Positions 39,769 through 47,723 of a DNA stretch of 64,000 nt are shown here, piece after piece (the stretch's first letter is position 1; each line of letters starts with the position of its first letter). Origin of the DNA: Streptomyces sp. BV286 (GTDB taxonomy: Bacteria > Actinomycetota > Actinomycetes > Streptomycetales > Streptomycetaceae). The notes beneath the pieces were generated by a model, which did not search any database, was not told the origin of the DNA, and was given only the letters and a program-made list of their open reading frames with translations. Made by a program: the position numbers and the translations under genes. Where the stretch lies: assembly GCF_019090165.1 (NCBI RefSeq), contig NZ_JAHRIB010000141.1:186001-250000 (forward strand), in the 5' to 3' direction.

Positions 39769-41916
39769 TCAGCGGACGTCGCGCACCGAGAAGATGCCCG
39801 GCCCGCTGACCCCGTACAGCACGTCGCCCACCAGCAGCGGCGGTGTCGAACTCGGCGTCAGCTCCTCGAAGGAACGGCCCTGGGTGTCGAACGACGGATC
39901 GGTCCGCCCGATCTCCTTGCCGGTGCGCGGATCGAGGGCGAGGATGCTGGTGTCCGGCATGTTGACGTACAACCGGCCGTCGTGGATGGCGGGTTCGCTG
40001 AAGACACGCAGGTCGCGCGAGCTGGTCCACAGCGGCTTCCCGCGCTTCAGGTCGAGCGCGAGCAAGGTCTCGTTGCCGTAGTCGAAGACGTACAGGACGT
40101 CGCCGTGCACCAGCGGCGGAGCCTCCGGTTCGACGCTCCACGGGAAGTCGACGCGACGGGTCTTGCCGCTGTCGAGGTCCTGGACGAAGAAGGCCGCGGA
40201 GCCGCCGGTGTCGCCCTCCCACTGCGCGTAGTACGCCGTGCTGTCGTGGATGGTGGCCAGCCACAGGTCGCCCTTGGGTGCTTTGACCGTGCTCAGCGTC
40301 CTGCCCGTGCGGGCGTCGACGCGGGCGATGCCGCCGGAGCCCCCGCGCAGATCGGCGTAGAGCGTTCCGTCGGGCCCCTCGTCGAACGGGCTCGACGAGG
40401 TGGAACTGAACTCGCGTCGCCACAACTCCTCACCCGTGCGCGGTTCGTACGCGGCGTAGCGTGCGTTGTGGGAGGGGCCGGGCTCGTCGAGTCGTACGAG
40501 GACGACGCCGCTCCGGTGGGCGAACGCGCCCACCGGACCGTCCAGATGCCACAGCCTCTTGCCGGTTGTGCCGTCGAAGGCGTCCAGGCCCTCGGTGCGG
40601 TCGGCGCTGTTCACGAAGACCACTCCGTCGTGGACGTCGGGCGGGCGCACCGAGAAACTGCTGACCTTCTTCTTGCTCATGGGCTTCGTCCAGTCCAGAC
40701 GGCCCGTCACGGGACTCAACCGCATCAGCGCGACCTTTTCGGACGAGCAGAAGACGCCGAGCGCGTCCGGTGTGCACGCCGGGCCGATGGCGAACGGATC
40801 GTCCTTGCCGGCCTTCAGCTCGTTGTGCCACGGCTTCCAGCCGGACGGCACCGAACCGCCGGACGCGGCCCGCGGATCGGCCGCGCCGACCGAGCTCGCC
40901 GGAGTGTCACCCACCAGGGCCGCCGAGACCGTACCCGCGACGCCGAGGAGCATGACGACGGCGAGGGCGATCCACGTCTTCTTGCGGTGCCACCTGCGCC
41001 CGGTCCGCCCCACCGGCTCGACGGCCGCGGTCTGCGTCGGCGGCCGCACGGTCACCGGCGTCAGGGACGGGGCCGCACCGGACACTCCGTCAGGCAGCTC
41101 CCGCGGCAGCACGGCGAGCGCGTCGAGGACCTCGGCGGACGTCGGCCGCCCGCCGGGCTCCTTCTCCAGGCAGGCCGACACCAAGGGGCGCAAGGGCTCG
41201 GGCAGTTCACCCAGCTCGGGCTCGCTGTGCACGGTGTTGTACGCGGCGAGATAGGCGTTCTCCGCCTCGAAGGGGCTGCGCCCCGTGGCCGCGTACACGA
41301 GCACCGCACCGAGCGAGAACACGTCGACGGCGGAACCGACCTCGCGCGGGCTGCTGAACTGCTCCGGCGCCATGAACGGCGGCGAGCCCATCACCATGCC
41401 GGTCTGGGTACGGACATCGCTGCTGGCCGCGCGCGAGATGCCGAAGTCGATGACGCGCACCACCCCGTCGTCGCCCTCGCCCTCCAACAGCACGTTGCTG
41501 GGCTTGAGGTCCCGGTGGACGACCTCCGCGCGATGGATCTCCCGCAGTGCCTCGGCGAGTTCGGTGCCCAGGCGGCGCAGCGCGGGCCAGTCCAGCGGAC
41601 CGGATTGGGCGACCTGCTCGGCGAGCGTGCGGCCCGCGACGAACGTGGTGGCCATCCAGGGCCGTTCCGCGTCCGGGTCGGCATCCACGACCGGAGCCGT
41701 GAACGCACCGCTGACCCGGCGGGCGGCCGCGATCTCCTGCCGGAACCTGGCCCGGAACTCGGCGTTGTCCGCGTACCTCGTGTGGACGACCTTGACGGCC
41801 ACGGCCCGGCCCGAGACCGACCGGCCGAGGTAGACGACACCCATGCCGCCGCTGCCGATCCGCGACTCGATCCGGTAGCCGCCGACAGACCGCGGATCGT
41901 CCTCGCGCAGGGTCAC
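39769..41916 (-). CDS. Transmembrane Ser/Thr protein kinase with PQQ-like beta-propeller
   Basis: 715 residues from GTG 41916 with GAAGGAG ahead. The kinase domain (about 14-280) is intact: GSGGMGVVYLG, Lys42 (AVKVV), HRDLKPSN (Asp136) and DFG (Asp157), APEQF. After a Pro-rich stretch a single membrane helix (about 315-337, WIALAVVMLLGVAGTVSAAL) leads to an outside PQQ-like propeller with repeated motifs such as DARTGRTL, DLKRGKPLW and DPRTGKEIG. Typical sensor kinase plan in Streptomyces. It reads toward the peptide operon on the same strand and is divergent from the phosphatase. Confidence 0.95.
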   Translation of the reverse strand: MTLREDDPRSVGGYRIESRIGSGGMGVVYLGRSVSGRAVAVKVVHTRYADNAEFRARFRQEIAAARRVSGAFTAPVVDADPDAERPWMATTFVAGRTLAEQVAQSGPLDWPALRRLGTELAEALREIHRAEVVHRDLKPSNVLLEGEGDDGVVRVIDFGISRAASSDVRTQTGMVMGSPPFMAPEQFSSPREVGSAVDVFSLGAVLVYAATGRSPFEAENAYLAAYNTVHSEPELGELPEPLRPLVSACLEKEPGGRPTSAEVLDALAVLPRELPDGVSGAAPSLTPVTVRPPTQTAAVEPVGRTGRRWHRKKTWIALAVVMLLGVAGTVSAALVGDTPASSVGAADPRAASGGSVPSGWKPWHNELKAGKDDPFAIGPACTPDALGVFCSSEKVALMRLSPVTGRLDWTKPMSKKKVSSFSVRPPDVHDGVVFVNSADRTEGLDAFDGTTGKRLWHLDGPVGAFAHRSGVVLVRLDEPGPSHNARYAAYEPRTGEELWRREFSSTSSSPFDEGPDGTLYADLRGGSGGIARVDARTGRTLSTVKAPKGDLWLATIHDSTAYYAQWEGDTGGSAAFFVQDLDSGKTRRVDFPWSVEPEAPPLVHGDVLYVFDYGNETLLALDLKRGKPLWTSSRDLRVFSEPAIHDGRLYVNMPDTSILALDPRTGKEIGRTDPSFDTQGRSFEELTPSSTPPLLVGDVLYGVSGPGIFSVRDVR

Positions 41917-42248
41917 CGCTTCTCCTTCACCGGTTCCGGCCTGGACGGCACAGGCCCGGACCGTTCTGGCATGGACCGCTCACTCTAGTGGCCGACCCGC
42001 CCCTCCATGGCCCGTGCCCCGGATCCGGTCGGCCCCGCGAGCGGTGTGCCCGGACGGCCGGGTGCCCCGTCCCGCGGAGAGTCTGCGGGCACCTTGCCCG
42101 CGCCGAGGGGTGGGCCGACCGCTCGGTATGGGCGTAACGTCCCGTATGGGTGCGGTCGTGTCCGACCGGCGGGGTCGCACCGTGCTCCGGGGGACCTGAC
42201 GTCCGCCCGGGGCATCAGGGATCCGGCCCGCGTTGCGGGAGGTGCCTC

Positions 42249-44369
42249 GTGACCAGCACGGGTGATCCGGCCACCGACGCCGGCGAACTGGACGCCGCGT
42301 TCGCGGAGACCGTGCGCCGCACCGGCGCGTCCATCGGGGCCCTCTACCTGCTCGCACCGGACGAGCCGGTGCTGTGCCTGGACGTCCTGTGCGGTGCTCC
42401 GGCGGAGTTCGCCGCCCCGTGGGCTCGGGTGCCGCTGGCGGCACCGGCCCCGGTGGCCGACGCCGTCCGGCACGGCCGGATGGTGTGGCTGGGCAGCCAG
42501 GACGAGATCGTCCGCTCCTATCCGCGCACCGCGATGGCCCTTCCGTATCCGCTGGCGCTGGTTGCCGCACCGGTCATCGGCGTCCGGCTGTGGGGCGCCC
42601 TGCTGCTGATGTGGCCGGCGACCCGGCCGCCGTACATGACCGGGCGGGAGCGGGGCCACATCGAGTCCAGCTGCCGGCGCCTGGCCCGGCTGCTGGAGGA
42701 GGACGCCGGACGCGGCGGGGCTCCGGACCGTGGCGGCGGGCCGCGGGTCGTGCAGGCCGGGACCGGCCGTACGTCCGTGAGCCCGGCGTCGGCCGCCGCC
42801 GACTTCGTCGAGCGCCTGCCAGGCGGCAGCTGCGCCCTGGACCTGGAGGGACACTTCACCTACGTCGACTCCGGTGCCTGCCGCCTGCTGGGCCAGGACG
42901 CCGGACGGCTGCTGGGAACACTGCCGTGGCAGTCGCTGCGCTGGCTCGACGACCCGACCTACGAGGACCGGTACCGGGCCGCGGTGATCAGCCGCGAGCC
43001 CGTCTCCTTCACCGCGTGCCGGCCCCCGGACCAGTGGCTCGAGTTCCACCTCTACCCGGACGCCAGTGGCATCAGCGTCCGTATCGTTCCCAGCGGGGCG
43101 CAGCCGCCTCCCTCACCGGCGTCCCGCCGGTCCGCGAGCACCGTCATACCGGCCCGCGCGGGGCAGCTCTACCAGCTCACCCACCTGGCGGCCGCACTGA
43201 CCGAGGTCGTCGGAGTCCAGGACGTCATCGATCTGGTCGCCGACCAGATCATGCCCGCCTTCGGTGCCCAGGGCCTGGTCCTGTCCACGGCCGACGCCGG
43301 ACGGCTCAGGATCAACGGCCACCGGGGCTACGCCCCCCACACCATCGAGCGGCTCGACGGCCTGCCCCTCGACACCGACTTCACACCGGCCGGGCGGGCT
43401 CTCAGCAGCGGTATCCCCGCGTTCTTCTCCGACCCGGACGAGATGCGGCGCATCTATCCCGAGGCTCCGCAGATCAGCGGCAAACAGGCCTGGGCCTTCC
43501 TGCCGCTGATCATCTCCGGGCGGCCGGTCGGCTGCTGCGTGCTGTCGTACGACGACCCCCGCGAGTTCCCGGCCGAGGAACGCGCCGTCATGACGTCACT
43601 CGCCGGGCTCGTCGCCCAGGCCCTCGACCGCGCCCGCCTGTACGACGTCAAGCACGATCTGGCCCACGGTCTCCAGCAGGCACTGCTTCCCCGCACCCTC
43701 CCCGCGGTCACCGGTCTGCGGGTCGCCGCCCGCTATCTGCCCGCCACCCGCGGCATGGACATCGGCGGAGACTTCTACGACCTGATCCGGCTCGGTGACA
43801 CCGCCGCCGCGGCGGTCATCGGGGACGTCCAGGGCCACGACGTGGCCGCCGCCGCCCTGATGGGCCAGGTCCGTACCGGCGTCCATGCCCACGCGACCCG
43901 CGGCGCGACCCCCGGCCAGATCCTCTCCGGAACCAACCGGCTCCTCACCTACCTCGGCCCCGACCTGTTCACCAGCTGCCTCTACGCGCACCTCGACTTC
44001 GCGCGGCGGCGAGTGACGCTGGCCAGCGCGGGTCATCCGCCGGCTCTCCTGCGCCTGCCCGACGGCGCCACGCGGCCGCTCGACGTCCCGCCCGGACCAC
44101 TCCTGGGGGTCGACCCCGACGCCGAGTTCCCCGTGACCGAGATCCCGCTCACCGCCGGGCTGATGCTCCTCTTCTACACCGACGGCCTCGTCGAGACCCC
44201 GGGGACCGACATCGAGGACTCCATCGCCCGCCTCGCCCGGCATCTCTCCCAGGCGGACGACCGGGACCTCGACCGACTCATCGACGATCTGCTGGCACGG
44301 TCCGCCGCCGGCGAGCGGCGGACCGACGACATCGCGCTCCTCGTCCTGCACGACGACACGGGCCGCTGA
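42249..44369 (+). CDS. GAF-PAS-GAF-SpoIIE-type PP2C phosphatase
   Basis: 706 residues from GTG 42249 (GGGAGG about 7 bases upstream). Order: GAF-like domain (about 10-150), PAS (about 185-290, CALDLEGHFTYVDSGACRLLG), second GAF (about 320-475), then the SpoIIE PP2C domain with metal residues in GGDFYDL, GDVQGHD, ASAGHPPALL, LFYTDGLVE and TDDIALLVL. Soluble stress-type phosphatases of this kind act on anti-anti-sigma factors. It is divergent from a kinase gene; the HATPase at 10823-11281 is one conceivable distant partner. Ends before a hairpin. Confidence 0.95.
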   Translation: MTSTGDPATDAGELDAAFAETVRRTGASIGALYLLAPDEPVLCLDVLCGAPAEFAAPWARVPLAAPAPVADAVRHGRMVWLGSQDEIVRSYPRTAMALPYPLALVAAPVIGVRLWGALLLMWPATRPPYMTGRERGHIESSCRRLARLLEEDAGRGGAPDRGGGPRVVQAGTGRTSVSPASAAADFVERLPGGSCALDLEGHFTYVDSGACRLLGQDAGRLLGTLPWQSLRWLDDPTYEDRYRAAVISREPVSFTACRPPDQWLEFHLYPDASGISVRIVPSGAQPPPSPASRRSASTVIPARAGQLYQLTHLAAALTEVVGVQDVIDLVADQIMPAFGAQGLVLSTADAGRLRINGHRGYAPHTIERLDGLPLDTDFTPAGRALSSGIPAFFSDPDEMRRIYPEAPQISGKQAWAFLPLIISGRPVGCCVLSYDDPREFPAEERAVMTSLAGLVAQALDRARLYDVKHDLAHGLQQALLPRTLPAVTGLRVAARYLPATRGMDIGGDFYDLIRLGDTAAAAVIGDVQGHDVAAAALMGQVRTGVHAHATRGATPGQILSGTNRLLTYLGPDLFTSCLYAHLDFARRRVTLASAGHPPALLRLPDGATRPLDVPPGPLLGVDPDAEFPVTEIPLTAGLMLLFYTDGLVETPGTDIEDSIARLARHLSQADDRDLDRLIDDLLARSAAGERRTDDIALLVLHDDTGR

Positions 44370-44500
44370 CCGCAGACGTGACGCGGCGATTCGGGGGCCG
44401 CCGTGACCGCCGGGCGCCGGATGAACCGAGGCCTGGTGAGGACCTGACCGGGACGGCCCCGCACCGGACCTGACCGGTTCCTGCCGTGGGAGAACGCGAA

Positions 44501-44536
44501 CGGGCGACTGCCGCACACCTGTGTGGCAGCCGCCCG
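44501..44536. terminator. Imperfect hairpin between convergent genes
   Basis: CGGGCGACTGCCGCACAC pairs with GTGTGGCAGCCGCCCG, with one mismatch and one bulge, and a 2-base loop. Between the phosphatase stop and the convergent P450 stop. Confidence 0.7.
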
Positions 44537-44589
44537 TCGACGGTCGCAGGCTCAGCCGTCCCGAAGGCGTCGCGAGCCCGGCCGCGTGT

Positions 44590-45864
44590 TCACGGAGCCG
44601 CCCGCTGCGGGTCCCGGGCGGACGTGGGCACCCGCACGGCGCCCATGACGAACCCACTGCGCACGCGGGCGGGCATGCGGGTCAGCGGGATGCGCAGATC
44701 CTGTACGGGCACGTCGTAGTCCAGCCGGGCCAGCCGTGGCGCGAGGGCCGCCAGCAGCGCGACCGTCACGTCCTCACCGGGGCACCGGTGACCGGCGGCG
44801 CGGTCCCCGCCGCCCTGCGGAACGAGTTCGTCGCGAAGCGGCGGCCGCCCCAGGAAGCGAGGCGGGTCGAAGGCGTACGGCTCCTCCCAGAGACCGGGAT
44901 CGTGGTTCTGTCCGTACAGGTCGAGCAGCACCAGGGTGCCGGCCGGGATCGGTTCCTCCCGCCACCGCAGATCGGTGACGGCCCGGCCGCCGAGGAAGGG
45001 CGCGAAGGGGTAGAAGCGCCGCAGTTCGTGAGCGAAAGCGACGTCGTACGCAGGATCGCCCTCGCGCAGCCGTTCCCGGACCTCCGGACGGTGATGCAGC
45101 GCATGACCCGCGAAGGCGATGAACCAGCACACCGCGACCGTCGGACGGATGACGTTGAGGAGTTCGACCGCGGCGGTACGCGCGTCGAGGACCTGTCCGC
45201 CCGGGTCCCGGTGCCGGACGATCGCATCCAGTGCCGAGCCGGCCGGTGCGACGGCGGTGCCCTCCCGGATGTCCTCGACCAGCCGCTCCAGCCAGGCCTC
45301 GCTGTGCGCCCGCGCACGGCGCGCCCGCCAGTGCCGCGGCCCGGGCGAGGCGAATCCGTCGACCATGGCGACCATGTCGCGGGCCACCGCGGCGGTGTCG
45401 TCGAGGGGGACCCCGGCCCACCGGCAGACACCGCTGGTGAGGATCCGGCTCGCTTCGTCGAAGAGGACGACCCCGGGGCGGCCGGGCCAGGACCCGACGG
45501 TCTCGTCCCACACCGCGGCGACGGAATCGACGAGGCCGGCGACCGCTTCCGGGCCGGTGAGCTGGGAGAGGAACATGTCCTTTCGTACGCGGTGGGCCTG
45601 TCCGTCGAGCGTGTGCACGGCTCCGTGGCCGAACAGGGTGCTCAGCACCGGGCCCGGAAGCGCCGTCCGCCGCTCCACGTGACGTTCGTCGTAGAAGAAC
45701 CGCACCGCTTGCGGGCCGCGCAGGGCGACGGCGTGGTGTCCCATCAGCCGGGCGCGCACGACGGGACCGTCGGTGCGCTGCCACCGGCCTGGCAGCCAGC
45801 CGTACCCCTGGGCCAGGAGGGCGGGTGAGCTGTCGATGATCGGTGCGCGGGGGCTCGGATTCAT
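44590..45864 (-). CDS. CYP152-type cytochrome P450 peroxygenase (fatty acid hydroxylase/decarboxylase)
   Basis: 424 residues from ATG 45864; the frame is open farther but this start gives the family length. Heme-binding loop PQGGGDRAAGHRCPGE with Cys361. ExxR is HELRRF (280-283). The I-helix has no acid-alcohol pair and reads LLNVIRPTVAVCWFIAFAGHAL with Arg240-Pro241, the diagnostic Arg-Pro of CYP152 enzymes, where the substrate carboxylate takes over acid catalysis. These use H2O2 to hydroxylate fatty acids at alpha or beta positions or to decarboxylate them to alkenes. No redox partner gene nearby, as expected. Confidence 0.93.
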   Translation of the reverse strand: MNPSPRAPIIDSSPALLAQGYGWLPGRWQRTDGPVVRARLMGHHAVALRGPQAVRFFYDERHVERRTALPGPVLSTLFGHGAVHTLDGQAHRVRKDMFLSQLTGPEAVAGLVDSVAAVWDETVGSWPGRPGVVLFDEASRILTSGVCRWAGVPLDDTAAVARDMVAMVDGFASPGPRHWRARRARAHSEAWLERLVEDIREGTAVAPAGSALDAIVRHRDPGGQVLDARTAAVELLNVIRPTVAVCWFIAFAGHALHHRPEVRERLREGDPAYDVAFAHELRRFYPFAPFLGGRAVTDLRWREEPIPAGTLVLLDLYGQNHDPGLWEEPYAFDPPRFLGRPPLRDELVPQGGGDRAAGHRCPGEDVTVALLAALAPRLARLDYDVPVQDLRIPLTRMPARVRSGFVMGAVRVPTSARDPQRAAP

Positions 45865-46080
45865 GCGCCCCGAGTGCCCTCGGGCTCGGGCCTCGAACGG
45901 GAAACTCGGCACGGACCGTCATGACCGGGCGGCCGGTGGAGGCGGGACCTGTCAACGGGGGGACAGCCGCACTCCGTTGTGCGGTCCGGACGACGACTGC
46001 CGGGTTCCGGCAACGAACCGCGCGTCGCAGGGCGCACTTCGCGCATTACGGTTCCCTGGCCACCACAGAAGAATGTGCGG

Positions 46081-47163
46081 GTGACTTCCGCGAAGACAGA
46101 GGTACCGCGTCCGAGGAACCGTGGACCAGTGATCGGCGCCGGAGCCGTCGCCGCGGTGTGCGCGCTGGTGGCGGCGTGGCTGCTGCTGATCACCACCCCC
46201 GCCGCGATCAACGAGGGGACAGCATTCGAGGCCGCGGTCAGGTGCGAGCCGGTCGGCGAGGCGTCCGACGAGGCGTCCGGCGACTGCCTGCGGACCGTCG
46301 GCGCGCGCGTCGACCGCACCGAACAGGTGGAGGGCCGCAAGACCCCCTCGTACCGGTTGTACGTCGACGAGCCGGACGGCACCACCGGCCGCACCACGCT
46401 CGGAGGCAGCCCGGCAAAGTCCCCGGCCGCCACCCCGGGAGCGAGGGTCGAGGTCACGTACTGGCGGGGGCAGATCCGGTACGTCGACTTCGAGGCGGGG
46501 CGCAAGTACACGCACGCGGATCCGCGGGACGACTACAAGCTCTTCGCCGCCTGGGGTCTCGCGGTCGGCCTGTACGGCACGGGATTCCTGTGGTGCTGGT
46601 ACTGGCTGACGCGGCGCGCCCGCCTCGCGCGGAGGGCGCAGCCGTGGCAGCTCGTCCTGTTCTTCCTGGCTGCCACCTGCCTGGCCGTCGTCGGCGGATT
46701 CGCCCCGTGGGCCACCGACGACATGGGGGCGGCGCTCCTTCTGGTCGGGCAGGCGACCGCGGTCACCGTGGCCGTCTGCTCCGTGGCAGCCGTGTTTCTG
46801 TGGCGCCGTCAGGGCGGCGACGAGACCATCGACGTGCCACCTTCCGTGCCCGCGGAGGAGAAGCACTTCGCGGGGCAGATCCTGGGCGAGGTGCCCTATG
46901 CGGACCGCGGCACCCACCTGGTGGCCGGCGCCGGATACCTGGCGAGCACACCCGGACACGCGGGCATGGCCCACCGCCGGTCCGTGCCGGGCTCCCTGAC
47001 CCCGATCCGCGTCCGCCACCCCTACTGGACGGACCCGTCCTCCCCCGCGTACGAGGGCCGGGCCTGGGTCCTGGAGTGCGAGGACGACGGCGTACCGGTC
47101 CTGATCGTCACCCATCGCAAGCACATGCCGTGGGTGGTGGGCGCCCTGGCCCCGCGGCCGTGA
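46081..47163 (+). CDS. DUF3592-like membrane protein
   Basis: 360 residues from GTG 46081 (VTSAKTEVPRP); weak ribosome binding site. First membrane segment at about 16-37, then an extracytoplasmic loop with Cys residues and VDRTEQVEGRKTPSYRLYVDEP, YWRGQIRYVDFEAGRKY, which recalls DUF3592 domains. Three more membrane segments (about 158-178, 195-215, 220-240) and a C-terminal soluble domain of about 115 residues follow. The role is unknown. It may be co-transcribed with the next gene 85 bp downstream. Confidence 0.75.
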   Translation: MTSAKTEVPRPRNRGPVIGAGAVAAVCALVAAWLLLITTPAAINEGTAFEAAVRCEPVGEASDEASGDCLRTVGARVDRTEQVEGRKTPSYRLYVDEPDGTTGRTTLGGSPAKSPAATPGARVEVTYWRGQIRYVDFEAGRKYTHADPRDDYKLFAAWGLAVGLYGTGFLWCWYWLTRRARLARRAQPWQLVLFFLAATCLAVVGGFAPWATDDMGAALLLVGQATAVTVAVCSVAAVFLWRRQGGDETIDVPPSVPAEEKHFAGQILGEVPYADRGTHLVAGAGYLASTPGHAGMAHRRSVPGSLTPIRVRHPYWTDPSSPAYEGRAWVLECEDDGVPVLIVTHRKHMPWVVGALAPRP

Positions 47164-47248
47164 CCGTGGCTCGTCAGGACGGCGGCGGTAAACCGGGTGC
47201 GGTGGGGTAAAGGGAGATCGATCAGTCCCCGTTGAGAAGGAGCCGAGG

Positions 47249-47674
47249 ATGACCGACGACGCCTACCTGTTCCTGCTTGACGACCCGGCCGTCTCGCTCG
47301 GGGTGCCTCCGGCCGCCGTCGGTGAGCTCGCCTGTATGGAGACTCCGGCGGTACGGGCGTGGCTGGACGCGCAGGGGAGCACACCCACCGCGCCGGAACT
47401 GCGGTTGCTGCCGCCGGAGGAGACGGGCGCCGTCCCCGAGGGCGCGGAGCGGCTGCCGGTGCCGTTGAGCGACGAGGAGCTGAGCCGTGTGCGTCGGCGG
47501 CTCGTCCCGGAGTCGCCCGCCGGACTGGAAGAGGAGCTGCTGGCCTTTCGTGACTGCGCGGACGGCCGGGACGGCCTGATCGGACGGGCGCTGGCGGCGG
47601 GCGTGCCGCCGCACCGCATCGTGGAGCTGACCGGGGTGGACCCGGCCACGGTGACCGCGGCGGCCGGCGGCTGA
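47249..47674 (+). CDS. Conserved hypothetical protein (Streptomyces, DUF6003-like)
   Basis: 141 residues from ATG 47249, with GAAGGAG 6-7 bases ahead. Acidic, soluble, opening MTDDAYLFLLDDPAVSLGV. ELACMETPAVRAWLDAQG and LPVPLSDEEL look like conserved blocks. The C-terminus VPPHRIVELTGVDPATVTAA resembles a short helix-turn-helix. I recall similar Streptomyces proteins as DUF6003, unverified. Convergent with the kinase gene at 47724. Confidence 0.75.
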   Translation: MTDDAYLFLLDDPAVSLGVPPAAVGELACMETPAVRAWLDAQGSTPTAPELRLLPPEETGAVPEGAERLPVPLSDEELSRVRRRLVPESPAGLEEELLAFRDCADGRDGLIGRALAAGVPPHRIVELTGVDPATVTAAAGG

Positions 47675-47723
47675 CGACGGGGAGCGCAGGCGCGGTACGG
47701 AGGGGCGCCGTGGAGGTCCCGCT

